A DNA stretch of 64,000 bases from Caulobacter flavus (lineage in GTDB: Bacteria > Pseudomonadota > Alphaproteobacteria > Caulobacterales > Caulobacteraceae), in assembly GCF_003722335.1 (NCBI RefSeq), contig NZ_CP026100.1, positions 4,004,001 to 4,068,000 of the forward strand. The letters run 5' to 3'. The position numbers and the translations under genes were made by a program. A model generated the notes under the pieces. That model saw nothing but the letters and a program-made list of their open reading frames with translations. It did not search any database and was not told where the DNA came from. Position 1 is the stretch's first letter, and every line of letters begins with the position of its first letter. Below, one piece after another: positions 41,212 through 49,336 of the stretch.

Positions 41212-42387
41212 ATGCCGGCACGCGCCGTATCCGCCCTGCGCGATTTCCTGCGCAGCGAGTCCGCCGGCGGCGTGCTGCTGATGATCGCCGCCGCCGCCGC
41301 GCTGCTGACGGCCAACTCGCCGCTGGGCGCAGCCTATTTCCACGCGCTGCACGCCTATCTCGGCCCGCTGTCGGTCGAGCACTGGATCAACGACGGCCTG
41401 ATGGCGGTGTTCTTCCTGCTGGTGGGGCTGGAGATCAAGCGCGAGGTCGTGGGCGGCGAGCTGTCGACCTGGCCGCGCCGCGCCCTGCCCGGCTTTGCGG
41501 CCCTGGGCGGCATGATCGCGCCGGCGCTGATCTATCTGCTGGTCGCCCGCGAGGCGCCGGACGTCAGGGCCGGCTGGGCCATTCCGGCCGCCACCGACAT
41601 CGCCTTCGCGCTGGGCGTGCTGTCATTGCTGGGTCCGCGCGTGCCGGGCGCGCTGAAGATCTTCCTGGCGGCCCTGGCGATCATCGACGACCTGGGCGCG
41701 ATCCTGATCATCGCCTTCTTCTACACCGACCACCTGACGCTGTGGGCGCTGGGCGCGGCCGGCGCGGTGCTGGCGGGGCTGATCGGGCTGAACCGCCTGA
41801 AGGTCGCCGCTCTGTGGCCCTATCTGCTGCTGGGCGCCTTGCTGTGGTTCCTGTTCCTGAAGTCGGGGGTGCACGCGACCCTGGCCGGGGTGCTGCTGGC
41901 TATGACCATCCCGCTGACCTCGACGCGCGGCGAGCATTCGCCGCTGCACCGGCTGGAGCACGGGCTAAATCCCTGGGTCGCCTACCTGATCGTGCCGGTG
42001 TTCGGCTTCGCCAACGCCGGCGTGGCCCTGGGCGGCCTCACCGCCTCCGTCCTGACCGCGCCCGCCACGCTGGGCGCGGCGCTGGGCCTGTTTCTGGGCA
42101 AGCAGGCGGGCGTCATGGCGTTCAGCGCGGCGGCCATCGCCCTGGGCCTGGCGCGCCGCCCCACCGGCGTGACCTGGAGCCAGCTCTACGGCGTGGCCGT
42201 GCTGTGCGGCGTCGGCTTCACCATGAGCCTGTTCATCAACAACCTGGCTTTTCAGGACGCCCTGCTGCGCGAGGAGACCAAGATCGGCGTCCTGGCCGGG
42301 TCGGTGGCGTCGGCGTTGCTGGCCTGGCTGATCTTCGCCCTGCCCCGTCGCCGCACTGGCGCGACGACCGATGGAGGTTCAAACTAG
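41212..42387 (+). CDS. nhaA: Na+/H+ antiporter NhaA
   Basis: A 391-residue inner-membrane antiporter with about 12 helices. Ion-binding Asp159-Asp160 occur in [19 protein letters not shown], and the TM4 assembly motif in [18 protein letters not shown] lies 6 bases before the ATG. It is followed closely by an exported hypothetical gene on the same strand. Confidence 0.97.
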   Translation: MPARAVSALRDFLRSESAGGVLLMIAAAAALLTANSPLGAAYFHALHAYLGPLSVEHWINDGLMAVFFLLVGLEIKREVVGGELSTWPRRALPGFAALGGMIAPALIYLLVAREAPDVRAGWAIPAATDIAFALGVLSLLGPRVPGALKIFLAALAIIDDLGAILIIAFFYTDHLTLWALGAAGAVLAGLIGLNRLKVAALWPYLLLGALLWFLFLKSGVHATLAGVLLAMTIPLTSTRGEHSPLHRLEHGLNPWVAYLIVPVFGFANAGVALGGLTASVLTAPATLGAALGLFLGKQAGVMAFSAAAIALGLARRPTGVTWSQLYGVAVLCGVGFTMSLFINNLAFQDALLREETKIGVLAGSVASALLAWLIFALPRRRTGATTDGGSN

Positions 42388-42415
42388 CCCAACGGTTCAA
42401 AGTGGAGCGCCGGCC

Positions 42416-42919
42416 ATGCTGCGTTTCGTCCTTCTCGCCGCCGCCGCGGCGTCTCTCCTGCCGGCTGGCGCGGCGCTGGCCGACACCCCGGCCGTCTCGC
42501 AGGTCGAGGTGGTCATCGGTCCCGATCTGGCCGCCAAGGCCGACAAGCTGGGCCAGCGCGAGTTCGACTACCTGGCGCGCGACCTCAAGCGCGCCGTCGA
42601 GCGCCGCCTGGACCGCGCCGGCGGGCTGAACGCCTCGGGCGGCCGCCTGCGGCTGGTGATCGACGACGCCGTGCCCAACCGCCCCACGCCGCTGCAACTG
42701 ATCAGCAAGCCCGGCCTGTCGATGGAAAGCTTCGGCAACGGCGGGGCGCGGATCTCGGGCGAGTACGTCTCGGTCGACGGCGTCAGCACGCCAGTCCGCT
42801 ATCGCTGGTACGAGACCGACGTCTGGCAGTCCCAGTACGCGGCCACCTGGAGCGACGCCAGCATCGCCTTCGACCGCCTGGCGCGCCGGATCGAGGACGG
42901 CGAGTTCGTGAAGGACTGA
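42416..42919 (+). CDS. Hypothetical exported protein
   Basis: A 167-residue protein with a signal peptide (MLRFVLLAAAAASLLPAGAALA) and a mixed alpha/beta mature domain: VEVVIGPDLAAKADKLGQRE, LRLVIDDAVPNRPTP and VRYRWYETDVWQSQYAATWS. It is rich in Arg and acidic residues and has no cysteines. The closing SDASIAFDRLARRIEDGEF suggests a helix that packs onto the sheet. No family recognised. GGAG lies 8 bases before the start; it begins 28 bases after nhaA, so the two are probably cotranscribed. Confidence 0.78.
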   Translation: MLRFVLLAAAAASLLPAGAALADTPAVSQVEVVIGPDLAAKADKLGQREFDYLARDLKRAVERRLDRAGGLNASGGRLRLVIDDAVPNRPTPLQLISKPGLSMESFGNGGARISGEYVSVDGVSTPVRYRWYETDVWQSQYAATWSDASIAFDRLARRIEDGEFVKD

Positions 42920-43004
42920 GACGGCGGTCGCTTGCCAGATCCCTCGACGCAGAGTCTGATCGCCGTTCAGTAAAAGGGGCGGCCGACGCTCCTGGGGAGG
43001 AAGC

Positions 43005-44402
43005 ATGACCGCCGAGCCGCGACGATCCAACGCCGTTCTGGCCGCCTACGCCTCGCCGACCCTGCCGCTGGCGGGTCTGGGGCTGCCGCTCGTGGTCTAC
43101 CTGCCCGAGTACTATGTCAGCGAGCTTGGACTGTCGCTGTCGGTGGTGGGCATGGCCTTCCTGCTGGTGCGCCTGGCCGACATCGTCCTGGACCCGATCC
43201 TCGGCGGCCTGATGGACCGAACCCGCAGCAAGTGGGGTCGTTTCCGCCCCTGGCTGGCGGCTAGCGTGCCGCTGCTGATGGCCGCCTCCTACGCCCTGTT
43301 CATGGCCAAGCCGGGCATCGGGCCGGTCTTCCTCTGGGCATGGCTGATCGTCGTCTACATCGGCTTCTCGATGGCCGTGCTGGCGCAGACCGCCTGGGGT
43401 GCGGTCCTGTCGCCCGACTATCAGCAGCGCTCGCGCATCTACGGCTTCTGGAGCGCCGGCAACGTGGTCGGCATGATCCTGGTGCTGCTGCTGCCGCCCC
43501 TGGTGGCCTTCGCCTTCAAGGGCGACCACGCCGCCGGCGTGCGGGCCATGGGCTGGTTCATCATCGTGCTGATGCCGCTGACGGCCCTGCTGGCCGGCGT
43601 CGTCGTGGGCGAGCCGCCCGCGCCGGCCCAGCGCCACGAGGCAGGCCTGAAACAGTATCTGGGCCTGCTCAAGAGCTCGACCGTGCAGAAGCTGCTGGTC
43701 GCCGACCTGCTGATGGGCCTGGCGCCGGGCATCGGCGGCGCGCTGTTCTTCTTCTTCTTCGAGCGCATCAAGGGCATCCCCAAGGATCAGGCCGGGATCC
43801 TGCTGCTGGTCTATTTCGTCGCCGCCCTGGCCGGCGCGCCGCTGTGGCCCTGGATCGCCAAGACCATGGGCAAGCACACCTCGCTGGCGATCGCCGGGGT
43901 CATGTACGCCGTGTTCCAGGTCGCCGCGGTGATCACGCCCAGCGGGATCAACCTGTTCGGCGTGGCTGTGCTCGTCCTGGCCGGCCTGCCCTACTCGGCC
44001 GCGCCTCTGCTGGTGCGCTCGATGATGGCCGACATCGGCGACGAGGAGCGGCTGAACACCGGCGTCGACCGCACCGGCCTGCTCTACGCCATCGTCAACG
44101 GCACGGTGAAACTGGGCTTTGCCTTGGCCATCGGCGTGTTCCTGGTGCTGGAGAAGCTGGGCTTCGACCCCAAGATTCCCAGCGCCCAGGGCGATACCGC
44201 CCTGATCGTGCTCTACACGGTGGTTCCGGCGGCGCTGGGCGTGCTGGTCTCGGTCATCATCGTGCGCTATCCGCTGGACGCCAAGCGCCACGCCGAGATC
44301 CGCGCCAAACTGGACGCGCGCGACGCAGCGCAAGCCCACGCCGAAGCGAGCCCGCATGACCGCCTCTCCGACACCAGCACCGCGCCCTCCGCAGCCCAGT
44401 GA
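43005..44402 (+). CDS. MFS sugar:cation symporter, GPH (MelB/XylP) family
   Basis: A 465-residue twelve-helix carrier. VRLADIVLDPILGGLMDRTRSKWGRFRPWL is a clear GPH-family motif (helices 2-3), holding the Asp residues that bind the coupling cation. Such carriers import glycosides, pentosides or hexuronides. A good GGGAGG lies 6 bases before the ATG. Its 3' end overlaps mazG by 47 bases, unusual for genes of unrelated function. Confidence 0.9.
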   Translation: MTAEPRRSNAVLAAYASPTLPLAGLGLPLVVYLPEYYVSELGLSLSVVGMAFLLVRLADIVLDPILGGLMDRTRSKWGRFRPWLAASVPLLMAASYALFMAKPGIGPVFLWAWLIVVYIGFSMAVLAQTAWGAVLSPDYQQRSRIYGFWSAGNVVGMILVLLLPPLVAFAFKGDHAAGVRAMGWFIIVLMPLTALLAGVVVGEPPAPAQRHEAGLKQYLGLLKSSTVQKLLVADLLMGLAPGIGGALFFFFFERIKGIPKDQAGILLLVYFVAALAGAPLWPWIAKTMGKHTSLAIAGVMYAVFQVAAVITPSGINLFGVAVLVLAGLPYSAAPLLVRSMMADIGDEERLNTGVDRTGLLYAIVNGTVKLGFALAIGVFLVLEKLGFDPKIPSAQGDTALIVLYTVVPAALGVLVSVIIVRYPLDAKRHAEIRAKLDARDAAQAHAEASPHDRLSDTSTAPSAAQ

Positions 44403-45192
44403 GGAGCATCCGCTCTTCACGCTGGTCGAGATCATGGCCCGCCTGCGCGACCCGCAGAACGGCTGCCCGTGGGACATCGAGCAGACCTTCGGCACGATCG
44501 CGCCCTACACGATCGAGGAGGCCTACGAGGTCGCCGACGCCATCGAGCGCGGCGACCTGTCCGACCTGAAAGAGGAACTGGGCGACCTCCTGCTGCAGGT
44601 GGTGTTCCATTCCCGCATGGCCGAGGAGCAAGGCGTGTTCGACCTGGAGGACGTGGCCCGGTCGATCTCGGACAAGATGATCCGCCGGCACCCGCACGTG
44701 TTCGGCGACCATGCCTATGACGACCTGGCCGACCAGAAGGCCGGGTGGGAAGAGCTGAAGGCGCAGGAGCGCAAGGCCAAGAAGAAGGGCGGCGTGCTCG
44801 ACGACGTGCCGGCCGGCCTGCCCGCCCTGACCCGGGCGGTGAAGCTGACCAAGCGCGCGGCGCGCGTCGGCTTCGACTGGCCCTCGACCGACGAAGTGCT
44901 GGCCAAGCTGGCCGAGGAAGTCGCCGAGCTCCAGGTCGAGATCGAGGCCGGCGACCAGGCCAAGGCGCGCGAGGAGTTGGGCGACATCCTGTTCGTCTGC
45001 GCCAACCTGGCCCGCAAGCTGGATGTCGAACCCGAAGACGCCCTGCGCGCCACCAACGCCAAGTTCGCCCGCCGCTTCGCCTTCATCGAGGCGCAGTTGG
45101 CCAAGGACGGCCGCACGCCCGACCAGTCGGACCTGGCGGAGATGGACGCGCTGTGGGACGCGGCGAAGGCGGCGGAGAAGGCTGGCAAATAG
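44356..45192 (+). CDS. mazG: Nucleoside triphosphate pyrophosphohydrolase MazG
   Basis: A 278-residue tandem MazG protein that hydrolyses NTPs to NMP and pyrophosphate, limiting mutagenic or (p)ppGpp-linked pools. Two helical MazG domains carry E-x2-E/D metal sites: EEAYEVADAIERGDLSDLKEELGDLLLQVVFH in the first and EEVAELQVEIEAGD ... EELGDILFVCANLAR in the second. GCPWDIEQTF is the family entry motif. The start lies within the preceding symporter gene. Confidence 0.96.
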   Translation: MTASPTPAPRPPQPSEEHPLFTLVEIMARLRDPQNGCPWDIEQTFGTIAPYTIEEAYEVADAIERGDLSDLKEELGDLLLQVVFHSRMAEEQGVFDLEDVARSISDKMIRRHPHVFGDHAYDDLADQKAGWEELKAQERKAKKKGGVLDDVPAGLPALTRAVKLTKRAARVGFDWPSTDEVLAKLAEEVAELQVEIEAGDQAKAREELGDILFVCANLARKLDVEPEDALRATNAKFARRFAFIEAQLAKDGRTPDQSDLAEMDALWDAAKAAEKAGK

Positions 45193-45205
45193 CCCCCAGA
45201 AAGAT

Positions 45206-45307
45206 CGTCATCCCGGCCAGAGCGAAGCGCAGAGCCGGGACCCAGGAGCAGCCGCAACGCGCCGCCTCTGGGTCCCAGATAAGCCCTGCGGGCTTTCCGG
45301 GATGACG
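45206..45307. repeat. Long inverted repeat between convergent mazG and hflX
   Basis: CGTCATCCCGG and CCGGGATGACG are the outer arms, GGGACCCAGG and CTGGGTCCC the inner arms. It likely folds into a bidirectional terminator and resembles dispersed GTCATCCCGG-type repeats of related genomes. Confidence 0.7.
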
Positions 45308-45335
45308 AACTTTAGGAGGGCCAAGGAGAGTGAAA

Positions 45336-46688
45336 TCACTCCCCGATCGGCATCACCCACACGGTCGGGAACTGCCGTTCGAAGCGACCCAGGGCCTGCG
45401 GGTCCATGCGGGCCACCAGGCAGATTTCTCCATCCTCGGTGTCCTCGCGCTCGACCACCCGGCCGTTGCGATAGATCCAGGCCAGGGCTTCGCCGTCGGC
45501 GGGGCTAAGGCGAAGGGCCATCGGCGGGGTGTCGTCGATCAGCCCGCCGACCCGCTTGAGCAGCTCGGCGCAGCCTTCGCCGGTGACCGCGGAGACCGGC
45601 GAGGCGTCGACCCGCTTTGCGCGGCCTTCGAGGATCTCGCGCTCCTCGCCCTCGACCAGGTCGATCTTGTTCCACACCTCGACGACGGTCTTGCCGTCGT
45701 CGGCCGTGACCTTCAGCTCGGCCAGCACCGCCTGGACGTCGCGCGCCTGGGCGTCGGTGTCCGGGTTGGCGACGTCACGGACGTGCAGCACCACGTCGGC
45801 TTCCTGCACCTCCTCGAGGGTGGCGCGGAAGGCCTCGACCAGCTCGTGCGGCAGGTCGGAAATGAAGCCCACGGTGTCGGACAGGATGGCCGGGCGGCCG
45901 TCGGGCAGCTTCACCGTCCGCAAGGTCGGGTCGAGCGTGGCGAACAGCATGTCCTGGGCCACGACCTCGGCGTTGGTCAGGCGGTTGAACAGCGTCGACT
46001 TGCCGGCGTTGGTGTAACCCACCAGCGCCACCGTCGGGTACGGGACCTTCTTGCGGGCGCTGCGGTGCAGGGTGCGGGTGCGCCGCACCTCCTCCAGCTC
46101 GCGCTTGAGCTTGCCGATCGTGCCGGCGATCAGGCGCCGGTCGAGTTCGATCTGGGTTTCGCCGGGGCCGCCGGTCGAGCCGGTGCCGCCGCGCTGGCGC
46201 TCAAGGTGGGTCCAGGTGCGCACGAGGCGCGAGCGCTCGTAGTCGAGCCTGGCCAGTTCGACCTGCAGCTTGCCTTCGCGGGTGCGGGCGCGGCGGGCGA
46301 AGATCTCGAGGATCAGGCCCGTGCGGTCGACCACCTTGACGCCCAGGCCGCGCTCGAGATTGCGCTGCTGGACGGGGGTGAGCTGGTCGTCGAACACGGC
46401 GACGTCGATGTGCTCGACCTCGCAGATCGCCTTGAACTCGGCGATCTTGCCGCTGCCGAACAGGGTGGCGGGCGTGACGGCGCGAAGCGGCGCGATGGCC
46501 GTTTCGACGACGTCGAGATCGAGGGCGACGGCGAGGCCGACGGCCTCTTCGAGGCGCGCCTTGGGGTCGCGCGCCTCCAGAGCGGCCTGCCCGCGAGCAG
46601 GCCGCACCGGATGGATCACGAAGGCCCGAAGGATCGGGTCGGCGTGATCGATAAGTCCATCGGGGGACTTAGAAGTAGATTTTGACAA
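45336..46688 (-). CDS. hflX: Ribosome-associated GTPase HflX
   Basis: A 450-residue GTPase that splits stalled or heat-damaged 70S ribosomes. The N-terminal HflX domain includes TPATLFGSGKIAEFK and DDQLTPVQQRNLE; the G domain has G1 GYTNAGKST (about residue 226), G3 DTVGFI, G4 NKID and G5 SAVTGEG. The GGTGSTGGPGETQIELDRR linker is diagnostic. The best start is TTG at 46688, with AAGG 5 bases upstream and 13 bases after hfq; a later start is possible. Runs in the hfq-hflX order common in proteobacteria. Confidence 0.96.
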   Translation of the reverse strand: MSKSTSKSPDGLIDHADPILRAFVIHPVRPARGQAALEARDPKARLEEAVGLAVALDLDVVETAIAPLRAVTPATLFGSGKIAEFKAICEVEHIDVAVFDDQLTPVQQRNLERGLGVKVVDRTGLILEIFARRARTREGKLQVELARLDYERSRLVRTWTHLERQRGGTGSTGGPGETQIELDRRLIAGTIGKLKRELEEVRRTRTLHRSARKKVPYPTVALVGYTNAGKSTLFNRLTNAEVVAQDMLFATLDPTLRTVKLPDGRPAILSDTVGFISDLPHELVEAFRATLEEVQEADVVLHVRDVANPDTDAQARDVQAVLAELKVTADDGKTVVEVWNKIDLVEGEEREILEGRAKRVDASPVSAVTGEGCAELLKRVGGLIDDTPPMALRLSPADGEALAWIYRNGRVVEREDTEDGEICLVARMDPQALGRFERQFPTVWVMPIGE

Positions 46689-46701
46689 AAGAGCCTTGGA
46701 C

Positions 46702-46950
46702 TTAGTCGTCTTGATCGGCGCTCGGCTCGTACAGCTGAACGGGCTGAGCCGGCATGATCGTCGAGATGGCGTGCTTGTAGACCAGTTGCGACTGGCCGTC
46801 GCGGCGCAGCAGGACGCAGAAGTTGTCGAACCAGCTGACCACGCCCTGCAGCTTGACGCCGTTGACCAGGAAGATGGTGAGCGGCGTCTTGGACTTGCGC
46901 ACGCTGTTCAGGAAGGTGTCCTGAAGATTCTGTTTCTTGTCGGCGGACAT
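46702..46950 (-). CDS. hfq: RNA chaperone Hfq
   Basis: An 82-residue Sm-like protein, hexameric, that pairs small RNAs with mRNAs. Sm1 motif [30 protein letters not shown] and Sm2 [10 protein letters not shown] are intact; the short acidic C-terminus (PSADQDD) is typical of alphaproteobacteria. AGAGGGGAA lies 5-13 bases before the ATG. Located between the aminotransferase and hflX in the Ntr block. Confidence 0.98.
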   Translation of the reverse strand: MSADKKQNLQDTFLNSVRKSKTPLTIFLVNGVKLQGVVSWFDNFCVLLRRDGQSQLVYKHAISTIMPAQPVQLYEPSADQDD

Positions 46951-47015
46951 GGGGATTCCCCTCTCGTTGAAATCGGAAGGCAGAACGCCCTCCACACAAA
47001 CAAGCTCATGCTAGA

Positions 47016-47057
47016 GCATTTTTCGCCGTTTGATATGACTTTCCGGCGAGAAAATGC
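47016..47057. repeat. Palindromic element in the hfq upstream region
   Basis: GCATTTTTCGCCG and CGGCGAGAAAATGC form a 12-base imperfect stem with a 15-base loop. AGCATTTTTC/GAAAATGC palindromes are dispersed intergenic repeats in related bacteria. It could terminate the aminotransferase gene or affect hfq expression. Confidence 0.55.
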
Positions 47058-47077
47058 ACGCAGGGCGGTGAACGATC

Positions 47078-47941
47078 CTAGATCGCTCCCGCGCGCGCCC
47101 GCTCGATATAGAGAGCCCGCAGGCGGCTCGCCACCGGTCCCACCGTTCCGTCGCCGATCTTGACGCCGTCGACGCTGGTGATGGGCGTCACGAGGCTGCC
47201 CGCGCCCGTGATGAAGGCTTCGCGGGCCGACTTGGCCTCCTCCACCGTGAAAGGCTGCTCGGCGACCGGCAGGCCGGCCTGCGCGATGACGTCGAGCAAG
47301 GTCAGCCGGGTGACCCCGCGCAGGATGTTGGCCTGGGTGTCGCGCGTGCGCAGGCGCCCTTCGGCGTCGACGATCCAGGCGTTGGACGAGGCGCCTTCGG
47401 TGACCAGGCCCAGGTCGTCGACGAACCAGGCCTCGATCGCGCCGCGCTCGCGGGCGGCCTGCTTGGCCAGGGCGTTGGGCAAGAGGCCGATGGTCTTGAT
47501 GTCGCAGCGGCCCCAGCGGTTCTCAGGCACGGTGATCACGGCCGAGCCCTTGGCGGCCTTGGCCTCGATGGCGGCGCGGTCGACCGAGCGGGCGGTGATG
47601 ACGACCGCCGGCGGCACGGCCGGGCTCGGAAAGGCGTGGTCGCGCTTGGCGACGCCCCGGCTGACCTGCAGATAGACGAGGCCCTCGCGCACGTGGTTGC
47701 GGCGGATGGCTTCGCGCAGCACCACGATCAGAGACGCCTCGCTCATCGGATGGGCGATGCGCAGTTCGTCGAGGCTGCGCCACAGGCGAGCGAAATGGCC
47801 TTCGGCGTCGGCCAGCTTGCCGTCGAACACGGCCCAGACCTCGTAGACCCCGTCGGCCAGCTGGTAGCCGCGGTCCTCGATGTGCACGGCGGCCTGGCCG
47901 TGACGGACGAAGCGGCCGTTGACGTAAGCGAAACGCGACAT
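47078..47941 (-). CDS. dat: D-amino-acid transaminase-like class IV aminotransferase
   Basis: A 287-residue PLP enzyme. The PLP lysine is Lys149 (CDIKTIGLLPN) and Glu182 in TEGASSN contacts the pyridine nitrogen; GITRLTLLD-type phosphate loop occurs as RGVTRLTLLDV. Family blocks YVNGRFVRHGQAAVHIEDRG and LADGVYEV favour D-amino-acid aminotransferase over BCAA aminotransferase; specificity remains inferred. It begins 7 bases after ntrX and is followed by hfq. Confidence 0.88.
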   Translation of the reverse strand: MSRFAYVNGRFVRHGQAAVHIEDRGYQLADGVYEVWAVFDGKLADAEGHFARLWRSLDELRIAHPMSEASLIVVLREAIRRNHVREGLVYLQVSRGVAKRDHAFPSPAVPPAVVITARSVDRAAIEAKAAKGSAVITVPENRWGRCDIKTIGLLPNALAKQAARERGAIEAWFVDDLGLVTEGASSNAWIVDAEGRLRTRDTQANILRGVTRLTLLDVIAQAGLPVAEQPFTVEEAKSAREAFITGAGSLVTPITSVDGVKIGDGTVGPVASRLRALYIERARAGAI

Positions 47942-47948
47942 CGGAGTC

Positions 47949-49336
47949 CTACTCTTCTTCCTCGCCGCGGCCGCCGGCCACGCCCAGGGACTTCAGCTTG
48001 CGGTGCAGCGCCGAGCGCTCCATGCCGATGAAGTTGGCCGTGCGCGAGATGTTGCCGCCGAACCGCAGGATCTGGGCGTTGAGGTACTCGCGCTCGAACA
48101 GTTCGCGGGCCTCGCGCAGCGGCAGGGCGATGATCCGCTCGGCGCCGATCGCGCCCGAGCCGCCGCTGGACGGCTGCTCGGAGGCGTTCAGCATCTCGGC
48201 GGTGATCAGGTCGCCTGGCTCGCCGGCGGCCAGGATCAGCATGCGTTCGACGTTGTTGCGCAGCTGGCGCACGTTGCCGGGCCAGGCCTGGACCTGCAGG
48301 GTCGCCAGGGCGTCCTCGCCCAGGCGGCGGCGCTGCATGCCGGTGGCCTCGCTGATCCGCTCGATGAAATAGGCGATCAGCTCGGGGATGTCCTCGCGGC
48401 GCTCGGCCAGGCCCGGCACGCGCACCGGCACCACGTTGAGGCGATGGAAAAGATCCTCGCGGAAGCGCCCGGCGGCGATCTCCTCGCGCAGATCGCGCGA
48501 GGTGGACGAGATCACCCGCACGTCGACCTGCACGTCGCTGTCGCCGCCGACGCGACGGAAGCGCTGCTCGACCAGCACCCGCAGGATGCGGCTCTGGGTC
48601 TCGCGCGGCATGTCGGCCACTTCGTCGAGATAGAGCGTGCCGCCGTGGGCGCGCTCGAACACGCCGATCTTGCGCGGGCGGCCGCCCTCGCCTTCCTCGC
48701 CGAACAGCTCGACGTCCAGGCGCTCGGGGCCATGCCGGCCGCGCTGACCGCCACGAACTCGGCCCGGGTGCGCGCGCTGGCGCCGTGGATCAGGCGGGCG
48801 ACCAGTTCCTTGCCCGACCCCGGCGGACCGGCGACGAGCACGCGGCTGTTGGCCGGGGCGACCTTGGCGATCATCTGACGCAGGGCCTGGGCGGCCTGCG
48901 ACTTGCCCATCAGGCCGTCGGAGGCGAAGCTCTGGGCTCGCAAGCGGCGGTTCTCGCGCTTGAGATTGGCCGCCTCCAGGGCCCGCTCGACCACCAGCAG
49001 CAGCCGGTCGGACTTGAATGGCTTCTCCAGGAACTCGTAGGCGCCGCGCTTGATGGCGCTGACGGCCGTCTCGATGTTGCCGTGGCCCGAGATCATGATC
49101 ACCGGGAGGTCGGCGTCGAGCGTCTTGACCATGTCGAGCAGCTCCAGCCCGTCCATGCCCCCGCCCTGCATCCAGATGTCGAGGACCAGCAGGGCCGGCT
49201 TGCGGGCGCGCAGCGCGGCCAGGGCCTGGTCGGCGTCGGCGGCCGTACGCACGGCGTAGCCTTCGTCCTCCAGGATGCCCGCCACCAGATCGCGGATGTC
49301 GACCTCGTCGTCGACCACCAGCACGTCGGCGCTCAT
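47949..49336 (-). pseudogene. ntrX: Response regulator NtrX, interrupted by a one-base frameshift
   Basis: Two overlapping frames together make an almost full-length NtrX. Frame 1 (from ATG 49336) gives a receiver domain with phosphoacceptor Asp53 (LLVLDIWMQ) and the AAA+ Walker A GPPGSGKE, and then becomes Ser/Ala/Arg-rich after GMAP (residue 204). Frame 2 continues as ERLDVELFGEEG, then GVFERAHGGTLYLDEVADMP, the AAA+ core and a Fis-type DNA-binding helix (LHRKLKSLGV). The gene length, 1388 bases, is not a multiple of three; restoring one base near 48725-48730 gives 462 residues. The GAFTGA loop is absent. Its ATG overlaps the ntrY stop (ATGA). Whether it is a true pseudogene or a sequencing error in the GGGG run cannot be decided here. 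Confidence 0.85.

Noticed and set aside
39523-41382. A 619-codon open frame on the minus strand
   Set aside because: Antisense to cobQ, whose catalytic motifs are clear on the + strand.
48512-48720. Ser/Ala/Arg-rich tail continuing the first ntrX frame
   Set aside because: This is out-of-frame translation after the frameshift; the true NtrX continuation is in the adjacent frame.
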